The notes below the pieces were generated by a model. It worked only from the letters and a program-made list of their open reading frames with translations, did not search any database and was not told where the DNA came from. Source: Methanomassiliicoccaceae archaeon UBA328 (GTDB lineage: Archaea; Thermoplasmatota; Thermoplasmata; Methanomassiliicoccales; Methanomethylophilaceae). From it: a stretch of DNA of 64,000 nt. The translations under genes were made by a program, and so were the position numbers. Each line of letters begins with the position of its first letter. Position 1 is the first letter of the stretch. Location of the stretch: assembly GCA_002506905.1 (NCBI GenBank), contig DAYM01000005.1, positions 106,931 through 170,930 of the forward strand. Reading direction: 5' to 3'. Of the stretch, positions 51,070-59,161 are shown one piece after another.

Positions 51070-52263
51070 ATGGACTTCGAAGCGGTTCAAATCGCAGTAG
51101 GCACGGATTCTACTCTTGAGTTCGTTTTCTTTTTCCTGATGCTCACATACCTTCCTTTTGGATTGTATCAAGTGTATCTGATGTTTGTGAATATCTTGAC
51201 ACCGGACAGCAGATATATGAAAGGAATGAAGCCGTTAGAAAAGCCCAATAATATCATTGTTGTGGTGACCACCAACGGAATGGCGACGGACGTTGTGGAA
51301 AAGATCATAAAAAAGATCAAATCCTATTCTATGGGCATTCGTGTTTTTGTCATCAAAGAGTATCGTGATACTTTCGAATATGATTGTGATCAGATAGTGG
51401 TGCCCAAGGATTACAAATGTCCAAATTCATCCCGTAACAAGATGCGCGCCATGCAATACGGTATCAAGGTCCTGCACAGTATGGGTTACGGGAAAGAAAC
51501 GTACATCTGTCATTTGGATGACGACAGTGTTGTTGATGAACCATATTTGGAATTTGTTGCGAATTATATGTCCTGTGAAGGCGGGCAGGGATGTATCCGT
51601 CTTCGTGCATTCGGGAGGCATCTGTTCTCATCGTTGTGTGATGTGATCAGGATATCTAATTGTGAAGCTTGGTGCAAGCATTGCAATAAGAAGAACAAAC
51701 CGCAGTTTGTCCACGGAGAAGGCATTGTGATCCGGGCAGATGTGGAGTATAAGATCGGATGGGATTATGGTACGTATGGGGCAGAAGATCTGATAATGGG
51801 GCTCAAGATATGTGAGACCGGAGTATTCTGTCACATTCCAATGGGCAACATCTACATTGCGCCGCCCACCACCGTAAGGGATTATTACAAGCAAAGGCGC
51901 AGATGGTTCTGGTCAGTAGTAAAGAATGATGGTATTGTGCGTCATTTAAGTCCCAAGACATTCGCATTTTACATGTACATGTATTTTGTGGGATTTACCG
52001 GTCTGATCTCCATGATGATCTTTCCAATACTCGTGATCAGCAATGAGGCTCTCAGTTCGTACGTTATTCTGGTAGGAATAATCAACCTTCTTTGTTTCTA
52101 TAGTTACTATCAGTTCGGTGCGGCCAGATTGGGATCGGACAGATATTGCTTCATTCTTTTCATACTACAGATACCGGTAGCGATTTTCGACGGACTCGCC
52201 GTGATATATGCTCTGTTATTCAAGCCCGACTTCTCAACCTTTGAGACGATCAAGAAAGTCTGA
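51070..52263 (+). CDS. Membrane GT2 glycosyltransferase (egghead-like)
   Basis: The 397-residue protein has a GT2 catalytic domain between an N-terminal membrane helix (about 17-38) and a C-terminal cluster of about four helices. Catalytic motifs: YICHLDDDSVVD (DxD-like), YGAEDLIM and KQRRRWFWSV (QxxRW). The pattern is like the beta-mannosyltransferase egghead and its microbial relatives. The gene is visibly more AT-rich than its neighbours. It faces a minus-strand membrane protein immediately after it. Confidence 0.75.
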   Translation: MDFEAVQIAVGTDSTLEFVFFFLMLTYLPFGLYQVYLMFVNILTPDSRYMKGMKPLEKPNNIIVVVTTNGMATDVVEKIIKKIKSYSMGIRVFVIKEYRDTFEYDCDQIVVPKDYKCPNSSRNKMRAMQYGIKVLHSMGYGKETYICHLDDDSVVDEPYLEFVANYMSCEGGQGCIRLRAFGRHLFSSLCDVIRISNCEAWCKHCNKKNKPQFVHGEGIVIRADVEYKIGWDYGTYGAEDLIMGLKICETGVFCHIPMGNIYIAPPTTVRDYYKQRRRWFWSVVKNDGIVRHLSPKTFAFYMYMYFVGFTGLISMMIFPILVISNEALSSYVILVGIINLLCFYSYYQFGAARLGSDRYCFILFILQIPVAIFDGLAVIYALLFKPDFSTFETIKKV

Positions 52264-52494
52264 TCATGGTTTTTTCTTTTCTTCGATGATACTATCCAGA
52301 GGATCGAACAGACTATGGCCGACCAGGGACTGGAGTATCACGACCATAATGCCTACAAGAATGCTTATTATCATCAGGATAAGCATTAATTCGCCGATCC
52401 AGGTCAATGCAGTGGTCTGATATGCATAAGAGTGTATAGCCGTCGCTAGGATGAAAACTGCGAGGATGATGATCAAAATGTATTTGTGTCTCAT
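52264..52494 (-). CDS. 76-residue two-helix membrane protein
   Basis: The protein has two hydrophobic helices (about residues 5-22 and 28-52) and a charged C-terminus ending EEKKKP. No family is recognised. The stop abuts the GT2 stop. An AT-rich GATAATATTTTTAG lies about 35 bases before the ATG, so the mRNA may be nearly leaderless. A TTG three codons upstream is an alternative start. Confidence 0.45.
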   Translation of the reverse strand: MRHKYILIIILAVFILATAIHSYAYQTTALTWIGELMLILMIISILVGIMVVILQSLVGHSLFDPLDSIIEEKKKP

Positions 52495-52558
52495 TTCGTG
52501 CAAGTCATTATTGCGTATCGGCCTAAAAATATTATCGACTTGTGTTGCATGATAAGAA

Positions 52559-52574
52559 AGGGGCCGAAGCCCCT
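52559..52574 (-). terminator. Intrinsic-type terminator of the pyrophosphatase gene
   Basis: On the minus strand AGGGGC-TTCG-GCCCCT is followed by TTTCTTATC, seven bases after the ppa stop. The loop is C(UUCG)G. Confidence 0.75.
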
Positions 52575-52581
52575 GAATTGT

Positions 52582-53121
52582 TTACCTGTAGCCAAGGAAT
52601 CCTGTCTTGTAGGAATCGATGGCACCCTGGACGATCTTCTTTGCTTCTTCGGCACCGATGATCTCATCGACGGCCGTCTGTTTGTTCTCGAGCGCTTTGT
52701 AGACGCTGAAGAAGTGCGCCATCTCTTCGAAGATGTGTCTGGGAAGTTCGGAAATGTCCTTGTAGCCGTTGTAGGTAGGATCGTTGAAGGGGATCGAGAT
52801 GATCTTCTCATCGTTCGCTCCGTTATCGATCATCTTGATCGCACCTATGGGGTAGCAGTGGACAAGGGTCATGGGCTGAATAGGTTCAGAGCACAGTACC
52901 AGTGCATCCAGAGGGTCGCCGTCGTCAGCGTAGGTCCTGGGGATGAATCCGTAGTTCGCGGGGTAGTGTGTGGATGTGTAAAGGATGCGGTCCAGCTTGA
53001 GAAGTCCCGTTTCCTTATCGAGTTCGTATTTGTTCTTGCTTCCTTTGGAGATCTCTACGACGGTCATGAAATCGTCGGCAGATATCCTCTTAGGGTCCAT
53101 ATCGTGCCAAATGTTTGCCAT
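52582..53121 (-). CDS. ppa: Inorganic pyrophosphatase (class A)
   Basis: It hydrolyses pyrophosphate with Mg. The active-site loop DDGDPLDALVL (three Asp), the N-terminal ISKGSKNKYELDKETG and the late DPTYNGYKDISELP are typical of soluble family I enzymes. The length of 179 residues is normal. The ATG has GTGATTCC before it. It lies about 60 bases from the aEF1-beta terminator and has its own upstream gap. Confidence 0.94.
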   Translation of the reverse strand: MANIWHDMDPKRISADDFMTVVEISKGSKNKYELDKETGLLKLDRILYTSTHYPANYGFIPRTYADDGDPLDALVLCSEPIQPMTLVHCYPIGAIKMIDNGANDEKIISIPFNDPTYNGYKDISELPRHIFEEMAHFFSVYKALENKQTAVDEIIGAEEAKKIVQGAIDSYKTGFLGYR

Positions 53122-53165
53122 GGAATCACTTGAAAATTAAAATTGGGTGTTTTTGAAATTGTTTA

Positions 53166-53178
53166 GGGGGTTTCCCCC
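53166..53178 (-). terminator. Hairpin after aEF1-beta
   Basis: GGGGG-TTT-CCCCC lies six bases downstream of the minus-strand gene's stop. On that strand the loop is AAA. No long T-run follows. Confidence 0.5.
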
Positions 53179-53183
53179 ATGGT

Positions 53184-53453
53184 TCAGTACACTGTACTGG
53201 AAACGCACTCGACGTTCTCGATGCCTTCAAGGTTATGAAGGGCTTCTTCGAGCTTGCTGCCGATGGATTCATTGCTGTCGTCGATATCGAATCCCGCAGT
53301 GACCTTCATGAGGCCGAAGGCAACGGGTGCGATCTTTGTCTCGATGACCTTCACTCCTTCCGGAACGACTCCGGGAAGTGCGGCGATGACCTTTTCCAAA
53401 TCTACCTCGGTGCTCTCAGGCATGAGGTCGTATCCTGCTACTATCCGTCCCAT
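53184..53453 (-). CDS. Elongation factor aEF1-beta
   Basis: This is the GDP/GTP exchange factor of aEF1A. The 89-residue protein has the family pattern RIVAGYDLMPESTEVDLEKV, ETKIAPVAFGLMKV and a C-terminal GIENVECVSST. It lies 11 bases after a zinc-ribbon protein gene, a pairing conserved in archaea. A hairpin terminates it. Confidence 0.9.
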   Translation of the reverse strand: MGRIVAGYDLMPESTEVDLEKVIAALPGVVPEGVKVIETKIAPVAFGLMKVTAGFDIDDSNESIGSKLEEALHNLEGIENVECVSSTVY

Positions 53454-53464
53454 TTATACCACCA

Positions 53465-53632
53465 TCAAGGTCCAATGAACCCACATTTTTTGCATTCGTA
53501 CGAAACGCCCTGGTCGCGGCACTGGTCGCACCTGCCGATCAATGTCTCCCCGCATTTGGGGCATTTGAACGTGGTGTTGCCCTGGCCGACAAGTCTCTTT
53601 CCGCATGAAGAGCATACTTTATCTTCTGCCAT
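53465..53632 (-). CDS. 55-residue four-CPxC zinc-ribbon protein (HVO_2753-like)
   Basis: The reading frame starts MAEDKVCSSCGKRLVG and ends KKCGFIGP. It has eight Cys arranged as four CxxC pairs (CSSC, CPKC, CDQC, CKKC), enough for two zinc sites. This is the known archaeal zinc-finger microprotein family found upstream of aEF1-beta, of which HVO_2753 is an example. The same arrangement here supports the call. It is the first gene of the pair. Confidence 0.82.
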   Translation of the reverse strand: MAEDKVCSSCGKRLVGQGNTTFKCPKCGETLIGRCDQCRDQGVSYECKKCGFIGP

Positions 53633-53644
53633 AATTGAGCGATA

Positions 53645-53661
53645 CTATTTATTGTATATAA
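53645..53661. promoter_or_regulatory. Divergent TATA region of the zinc-ribbon and DUF89 genes
   Basis: CTATTTATTGTATATAA lies between the two divergent genes. TATATAA on the plus strand is about 60 bases before the DUF89 ATG, and ATACAATAAATAG on the minus strand is close to the zinc-ribbon ATG. Confidence 0.4.
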
Positions 53662-53717
53662 AGGAGGGGTATGTATAATGCGAAACCATTATTGTGCACT
53701 CCTGCGATAGGCGGTTC

Positions 53718-54602
53718 ATGATGCCCCATCCCGACTGCGTTCCGTGTCTGATGAAGCGTGTGCTGTTCCAGGCGCGTCTTCTCGACAACGGTATGGAAAT
53801 GGCCGCCGTAAAGGCCGGTCTGAAGACCTATGCCGCAGGCATAGACGGTGCCGATAATTCCGCCAGACTCGCGACTCAGGTTCACAGGGCCGCATATGAT
53901 GCCATGGGGGTCGAGGATCCGTACCTGGAGCTGAAGATACGTGCGGACAGGGTCGCGGCCGAGTATGTAGGTCAGGCGGAGGATCTTGTGAGATCTTCGG
54001 ATGACAGATTCTCGGCGGCGGTGAGAGTGTCCATCATCGGCAACGTCATGGATTTCGGATCGGGGATAGCATTGGACGACCCGGACGATTTCGGGAAGGT
54101 CTTCTCAGATCTGCTGGCACAGGGCATAGGGTCCGATCAGACGGCCGAACTCAGGAAGTGCGTGGATGCCGCAGATTCGGTGATCTACATCTTTGATAAC
54201 TGCGGCGAGGACCAATTCGACAGGATCCTGATCCGGGAGATCGGAGATATGGGGAAGCGTGTGATCGGAGTGGCCAGAGGTGCGCCGATCCTTAACGATG
54301 TTACCGTCTGCGATGCCAAGCGTATCGGACTGGACGCCGATCTGGACGAACTGATGACCACCAACGCATTTGCGATAGGCATCGATATGGACCGTATCGG
54401 GGACGATCTCAGGAAGGAGATGTCCGGAAATGCGGTGATCATCGCCAAGGGAATGGCCAATTACGAGTCCCTGTCCGATGAAAGGATACCGATACCGGTG
54501 GCCTATCTGCTCAGGGCCAAGTGCATACCTGTGGCCGGTTCTTTGGGCGTATCCGTCGGAACCAACGTTGTGCGCGTCTGCGATCAGTCCCGGCATCAGT
54601 AA
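53718..54602 (+). CDS. DUF89/ARMT1-family damage-control phosphatase
   Basis: DUF89 proteins are metal-dependent phosphatases that remove harmful sugar phosphates. Blocks seen are DCVPCLMKR at the N-terminus (two Cys), IGNVMDFGSG, IYIFDNCGEDQFD and IAKGMANYESL with a Glu/Asp-rich active site. About 294 residues. An ATG is chosen over a GTG eight codons upstream because GATAGGCGG precedes it. Which sugar phosphate is hydrolysed is not known from sequence. Confidence 0.8.
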   Translation: MMPHPDCVPCLMKRVLFQARLLDNGMEMAAVKAGLKTYAAGIDGADNSARLATQVHRAAYDAMGVEDPYLELKIRADRVAAEYVGQAEDLVRSSDDRFSAAVRVSIIGNVMDFGSGIALDDPDDFGKVFSDLLAQGIGSDQTAELRKCVDAADSVIYIFDNCGEDQFDRILIREIGDMGKRVIGVARGAPILNDVTVCDAKRIGLDADLDELMTTNAFAIGIDMDRIGDDLRKEMSGNAVIIAKGMANYESLSDERIPIPVAYLLRAKCIPVAGSLGVSVGTNVVRVCDQSRHQ

Positions 54603-54683
54603 GGTAGATATCCCTTTAATCGGATTCTCGGATATTGGAGGGCAAGGTCAGATTGTCTTTGTTTATCCGAACGGAGGAATTGC

Positions 54684-55244
54684 ATGTTCGAGAAACTCAA
54701 AAAGAGCCTGGCTGAGTGTCCTGTTGTCAAGATGGGAGATTATCAGTATTTCGTCCATCCGCTTACGGACGGGGTCCCATATATGGAGCCGGAATTACTG
54801 AGGGAGGTCCTCGATGCGATGAAGGCGATAGGAAACTTCGACTGCGATTACATCGTTGCGCCGGAGGCCATGGGAATACCTCTGGCCGTCCCGCTTTCGT
54901 TGGAATTGGGAATACCGTATAACGTCATCAGGAAGAGACAGTACAACCTTCCCGGAGAGGTCAATATCGCACAGTGCACCGGTTATTCCAAGAAGGACAT
55001 GTACATCAACGGGATCAAAAAAGGCGACCGCGTGGTTATCGTCGATGACGTTCTGAGCACCGGCGGTACGATGCATGCGATAATAGATGCCATGAAGAAC
55101 ACCATCGGGGCCGACATAGTAGACGTCATCGTGGTCTTGGAGAAGACCAAACGCAAGGCCGAGATCGAAAGGGAATTGGGCGTGAAGATAAAGACGCTCA
55201 TCAAGATCGAGATGGTCGACGGCAGGCCCGTGTGCACCGACTGA
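54684..55244 (+). CDS. hpt: Purine phosphoribosyltransferase (Hpt-like)
   Basis: The PRPP-binding motif is VVIVDDVLSTGGTMHA, preceded by a flexible loop. The archaeal Hpt family pattern includes YIVAPEAMGIPLAVPLSLE and RKRQYNLPGEV. It salvages hypoxanthine or guanine (adenine cannot be excluded). The length of 186 residues is typical. GGAGGAATTGC before the ATG is a strong ribosome binding site. It lies just ahead of the heptose gene cluster. Confidence 0.88.
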   Translation: MFEKLKKSLAECPVVKMGDYQYFVHPLTDGVPYMEPELLREVLDAMKAIGNFDCDYIVAPEAMGIPLAVPLSLELGIPYNVIRKRQYNLPGEVNIAQCTGYSKKDMYINGIKKGDRVVIVDDVLSTGGTMHAIIDAMKNTIGADIVDVIVVLEKTKRKAEIERELGVKIKTLIKIEMVDGRPVCTD

Positions 55245-55284
55245 CAAAGAAAGCTATAATGCTTGAAGGTATTAGGGGTGTATT

Positions 55285-56319
55285 ATGACATCTGATGTGA
55301 GGCAGGCGGTCATCATGGTGGGAGGAAAGGGCACCAGGCTCAGACCTCTTACGGAGACCAAACCCAAGCCAATCCTTCCAGTCCTGGACAAACCGTGTCT
55401 GAGATATCTCATAGAATCTCTGGTCGATGCCGGAATAACCGAAGTGATCCTGGCATGCGGATACAGGTCTGATCAGATGACGGAGGCAATAGGCGACGGT
55501 TCGGACCTGGGAATAACGATAGAGTATTCCTACGAGGACGAACCCCGCGGTACCGGAGGAGCAATAAAGCTCATCGAGGACAGACTGGACGATACATTCG
55601 TAGCCGCCAACGGCGATGTATTCGCAGATATCTCCGTGAAAGGGGAGATCGAGAAGCACAGAGAGACCAACGCTGCTCTCACAATAGCGCTCACGCCTGT
55701 AAAGAATCCGTGCGAGTTCGGAATAGCCAGATTGGACGAGTCCGACCGTATTCTGGAATTCAAGGAGAAGCCCAAGCCTGAAGAGGTGTTCTCAGATCTG
55801 GTCAACGCGGGAGTATACATCGTTGAGAAGAGACTCATTTCGGAGATCCCTCCCGATACATTCTATGACTTTTCAAAGGACCTGTTCCCGATGATGCTTC
55901 AGAGGGGAGACAGGATCCAGGGATACATCCTCGGAGGAGTCTGGCGCGACGTAGGACGTCCGGCAGATCTTCTGGGTGCGAATCTGGCAATGGCCACCAA
56001 GAGATACGACGGCTATCTCTGGGGCGGGAAGAATATCAAAGGCTGTGAGATCCGTAAGCCGTTCTTCATGGGTAAGGACTGCGAACTGGTCGACAGCAAC
56101 ATCGTGGCCTCCGTCGTCCTCAGAGGTTCTGCGATCAGCAGCAGCAAGATATCCAATTCGATGATCATGGCCGATTGCAAGGTCGACGGTGCGAAGATAC
56201 AGAACAGTATCATCGGCGAGGGCTGTGTCATAAAGGAAGGTGCCAGCATATCGAATACGGTGCTGGGGGACGGTACCATTGTCGAGAAAGATGAAGTCTT
56301 GACAGAGACCAGGGTGTGA
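55285..56319 (+). CDS. Sugar-1-phosphate nucleotidyltransferase with beta-helix tail (HddC-like)
   Basis: The N-terminal domain has the nucleotidyltransferase motif VGGKGTRLRPLTETKPKP, a GNG/FAANGDVFAD site and EFKEKP. The last 110 residues are hexapeptide repeats of a left-handed beta-helix. Taken alone the call is mannose-1-phosphate guanylyltransferase-like. Its place in an operon with a heptose-type kinase, isomerase and phosphatase suggests it activates heptose 1-phosphate with GTP. The length of 344 residues exceeds bacterial HddC because of the beta-helix. Confidence 0.82.
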   Translation: MTSDVRQAVIMVGGKGTRLRPLTETKPKPILPVLDKPCLRYLIESLVDAGITEVILACGYRSDQMTEAIGDGSDLGITIEYSYEDEPRGTGGAIKLIEDRLDDTFVAANGDVFADISVKGEIEKHRETNAALTIALTPVKNPCEFGIARLDESDRILEFKEKPKPEEVFSDLVNAGVYIVEKRLISEIPPDTFYDFSKDLFPMMLQRGDRIQGYILGGVWRDVGRPADLLGANLAMATKRYDGYLWGGKNIKGCEIRKPFFMGKDCELVDSNIVASVVLRGSAISSSKISNSMIMADCKVDGAKIQNSIIGEGCVIKEGASISNTVLGDGTIVEKDEVLTETRV

Positions 56320-56323
56320 AAGA

Positions 56324-57340
56324 ATGGTAGAGCATATTCGTGCAAGGGCCCCGATGAGGATCGGGTTTGCCGGTGACGGTACAGATGTGGATCCGTATGC
56401 CTTCGACAGGGGCGGCATAATGGTCAGTGCGGCCATCAACAAGTATGCATATTGTACGCTGACACCTATGGAGGACAGCAAGGATATGAGTGTGAGATCG
56501 CACTATTACGGAAGGTACAATGCACCTCTGGACGGCGGTCCGCTCAAACTCAACGGCAATAACGATCTCATCAAGGCCGTTGCCAATTATTTTGATATCA
56601 AGAAAGGATTCGAAGCGGTCCTTTATTCCGATGTCCCCGCCGGATCGGGCGTAGGATGCTCATCGGTCACTTTGCTTTCAATGATCACTGCCGTGGCCAA
56701 TTGGCTCGAGACCGACATGACCAAGGACGAGATAGCGAAACTCACATACCATCTCGAGAGGGAGGTCATCGGATTCGCAGGCGGATGGCAGGACCAGTTC
56801 GAATCCGTCTACGGGGGATTCAACATCCTCAGGTTCGGAGACCATAATGTCAAGGTCGAACCTCTGGATATCGAGAAAGACGTTCTCAACGAGCTTCAGT
56901 GCAGATCCATCCTGTGTTATCTGGGAAGGCCGAAGAAATCTGCGGACATAATCATGGCGCAGATAGAGGATTACAAGGCCGGCAGGAACGTGGCGGACCT
57001 GGACAGGTCGAAGATCATCGCTGAGGATATGGCCAAGGCCCTTGTCAATGCGGACTACGATAAACTGGGAGATCTTCTCGAGGATGAGTGGGAATGCAAG
57101 AAGAATCTGTCCGGAAACGTTACCAACCGTGAGGTCGACAAGATGTACAAGATCGCCAGAGAGGCAGGTGCCATCGGCGGTAAATTGACCGGAAGCGGCG
57201 GAGGAGGCTTTATTTACCTTCTTTGCGAATATGATTTAAAGGTGAACGTAGTGGAGGCCTTGAAGGCAAAGGGCGCCATGGTGACGGATTTCATGTTCGA
57301 TCCCAAGGGCGTGACCACATGGAGGAATAACAGTGTGTGA
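56324..57340 (+). CDS. GHMP-family heptose kinase (HddA-like), divergent copy
   Basis: The protein of 338 residues is a GHMP kinase of the HddA type, which makes heptose 1,7-bisphosphate from heptose 7-phosphate. The P-loop-like motif is PAGSGVGCSS where the second copy has PAGSGLGGSS. The N-terminal block is APMRIGFAGDGTDVDP against GGGTDVDP. Two conserved glycines are thus replaced (Gly to Asp, Gly to Cys). A GGGGFIY tail block is normal. It starts four bases after the nucleotidyltransferase and overlaps the next gene by eight bases. Confidence 0.82.
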   Translation: MVEHIRARAPMRIGFAGDGTDVDPYAFDRGGIMVSAAINKYAYCTLTPMEDSKDMSVRSHYYGRYNAPLDGGPLKLNGNNDLIKAVANYFDIKKGFEAVLYSDVPAGSGVGCSSVTLLSMITAVANWLETDMTKDEIAKLTYHLEREVIGFAGGWQDQFESVYGGFNILRFGDHNVKVEPLDIEKDVLNELQCRSILCYLGRPKKSADIIMAQIEDYKAGRNVADLDRSKIIAEDMAKALVNADYDKLGDLLEDEWECKKNLSGNVTNREVDKMYKIAREAGAIGGKLTGSGGGGFIYLLCEYDLKVNVVEALKAKGAMVTDFMFDPKGVTTWRNNSV

Positions 57341-58367
57341 TTTGATTGCCGCCGAGCTGAAGAGAAGTTCCGAGACGATCGCAAAGATAGACCCCGCCCA
57401 GATCAGGGCGGCGGCCGACATGATACTCGAGACCGTCAGACACGATGGTCAGATAATTTTCATGGGCAACGGCGGTTCATCTGCCGATGCACAGCATATT
57501 GCGGCAGAGTTCTCCGGAAAATACGCTTTCGACAGACCTCCCATGGCAGGTGTCTGTCTTTCCAACATCGCTCCCGTTACAGCTATCGGAAACGATTATT
57601 CCTACGACCTTGTCTTCAAACGCCAGGTGGAAGCGATATGCAGGAAAGGCGACGTCGTCGTCGGCATGTCCACATCAGGCAACTCCAAAAATGTCATACT
57701 GGCACTCGAGGCGGCAAAGGCCAAGGGTGCAAAGACGATAACATTCACCGGCGACCAGGGCAAGATGAGGGAGATGGCAGATCTCGCGGTCATCATACCC
57801 ACGACGGAGACGCCCAGGGTACAGGAAGGGTATCTTGTGGCCTGCCACACGATATGCGGTATCGTCGAGCGCGAGATGTTCGGCGATAAGACCGTGATGG
57901 TCGACCGAGACGGTACCATAGCCGTGGATGTCCCCTATTGTGCGGATCCAGACAAGATCGTTCTTTTCCCGGGAGCCGCGGAAGGTATCAGGGCGCTCAA
58001 CGATGCAGGATACAGAGTGATCCTTGTCACAAATCAGTCAGGCATCGGCCGCGGACTTGTTACCCATGAGCAGTTGGCAAAGGTCCATGAGAGATTGTGC
58101 CAGCTGATCGAGGAAAAGAGCGGCGGACATTTGGATGCGATCTATTACTGTCCCCACCATCCCGATGACAAGTGCAGCTGCCGCAAGCCGGAGATCGGCA
58201 TGGGCATCAAGGCCTTCATGGATTTCCCCATCGACCCTACGAGATCGTATATGATCGGCGACTATGATCGCGATATCCAATTCGGAAAGAGGCTCGGTCT
58301 GAAGACATTCCTCGTAAGTGAAGAGTTCACATTCGCCGATGCGGTGAAGAAGATATTGGATAGCTGA
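57333..58367 (+). CDS. Fused sedoheptulose-7-phosphate isomerase/heptose bisphosphate phosphatase (GmhA-GmhB)
   Basis: Residues about 1-190 are a SIS domain (IIFMGNGGSSADAQHIAAEF, GMSTSGNSKNV), the GmhA fold that isomerises sedoheptulose 7-phosphate. Residues about 190-344 are a HAD phosphatase (MVDRDGTIAVDVP nucleophile motif, VILVTNQSGIGRGL, CPHHPDDKCSCRKP zinc site, IGDYDRDIQFG), the GmhB type. In bacteria these are usually two proteins. GTG start overlaps the previous gene, so the chain is coupled to the kinase. Confidence 0.9.
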   Translation: MCDLIAAELKRSSETIAKIDPAQIRAAADMILETVRHDGQIIFMGNGGSSADAQHIAAEFSGKYAFDRPPMAGVCLSNIAPVTAIGNDYSYDLVFKRQVEAICRKGDVVVGMSTSGNSKNVILALEAAKAKGAKTITFTGDQGKMREMADLAVIIPTTETPRVQEGYLVACHTICGIVEREMFGDKTVMVDRDGTIAVDVPYCADPDKIVLFPGAAEGIRALNDAGYRVILVTNQSGIGRGLVTHEQLAKVHERLCQLIEEKSGGHLDAIYYCPHHPDDKCSCRKPEIGMGIKAFMDFPIDPTRSYMIGDYDRDIQFGKRLGLKTFLVSEEFTFADAVKKILDS

Positions 58368-58423
58368 TACTGATATCGTAGTAGTTTTCATATAATGGTT
58401 CAGGAATCCCATCATTGATACCT

Positions 58424-59161
58424 ATGGTCGGAACATGTACGATTGTCATCCCTACTTACAATGAGGAAAAGAACATCGCCAATATGGCGAAATGCATCAG
58501 GCAATAGTATCCTGATTTCTACATAACCTTCATGGACGACAATTCCACGGACAGCTCCAAGAAGCTGATCGAGGAACTCAACGACCCCAAGACCAAATTG
58601 GTAACAAGGGACCCCGAGAAGAGGGGACTCGCTGCCAGTGTCCTTCAGGGCATCGTGGAAGCAAAGACAGATTATTTCATGACCATAGACTGTGACTTCC
58701 AGCATCCCCCGAGCGCATTGGGAGAGATGTACCAGAAGATGGAAGAGGGAGCGGATCTCTGTATAGGTACAAGGGAAGACAGATTCGCTCTCGGATTCGT
58801 TCGCTGGGCAGGATCGTGGGCATTCGAGATATTCATCGACCTGTATCTCATTTGGCACAGAAAGAAGATCTCGAAGGATGTCATGAGCGGTCTTATCGCA
58901 GGAAGGACCGACGTCTTCAGGCCGGTGATCCAGGAGAACTGGGACGGACTCGAGATGAAAGGATGGAAGGTCCTTGTCGATCTTCTCAAGTTCGCACCCC
59001 GCGACATCAAGATCTCAAAGGTCTACTACAAGTTCGGAAAGAGAGCCGAGGGAGACTCGCATATAAGCCCTATGGTGGTCGTCACAACATTCCACCAGTG
59101 CGGATGCGTCGGAAGGTTCTTCGCAAAGCTCTACGCCAAACTGAAAGGACTCGATTACTGA
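58424..59161 (+). CDS. GT2 glycosyltransferase with an in-frame UAG at codon 28
   Basis: The frame starts MVGTCTIVIPTYNEEKN, a complete GT2/dolichyl-phosphate mannosyltransferase N-terminus, then runs to a TAG at codon 28 (58505-58507). It continues in the same frame with YPDFYITFMDDNSTDSSK, the next conserved block, to a TGA. With the UAG read as a residue (pyrrolysine is possible in this lineage), the protein is 245 residues and whole. A start at the internal ATG (58532) would lose the IPTYNEE nucleotide-binding strand. Later motifs: MTIDCDFQHPP (DxD) and ISKVYYKFGKR. It may equally be a nonsense pseudogene or a sequencing error. Confidence 0.75.
58505..58507 (+). other. In-frame UAG codon, candidate pyrrolysine site
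   Basis: The codon lies between two conserved blocks of one GT2 protein, after a Gln codon (CAA) and before TATCCTGAT. There is no other stop in the frame between the ATG at 58424 and the TGA at 59159. Confidence 0.6.

Noticed and set aside
58532..59161. Truncated GT2 gene starting at the internal ATG
   Set aside because: It would lack the IPTYNEE strand needed for nucleotide-sugar binding, which is present upstream in the same frame; the readthrough version is preferred.
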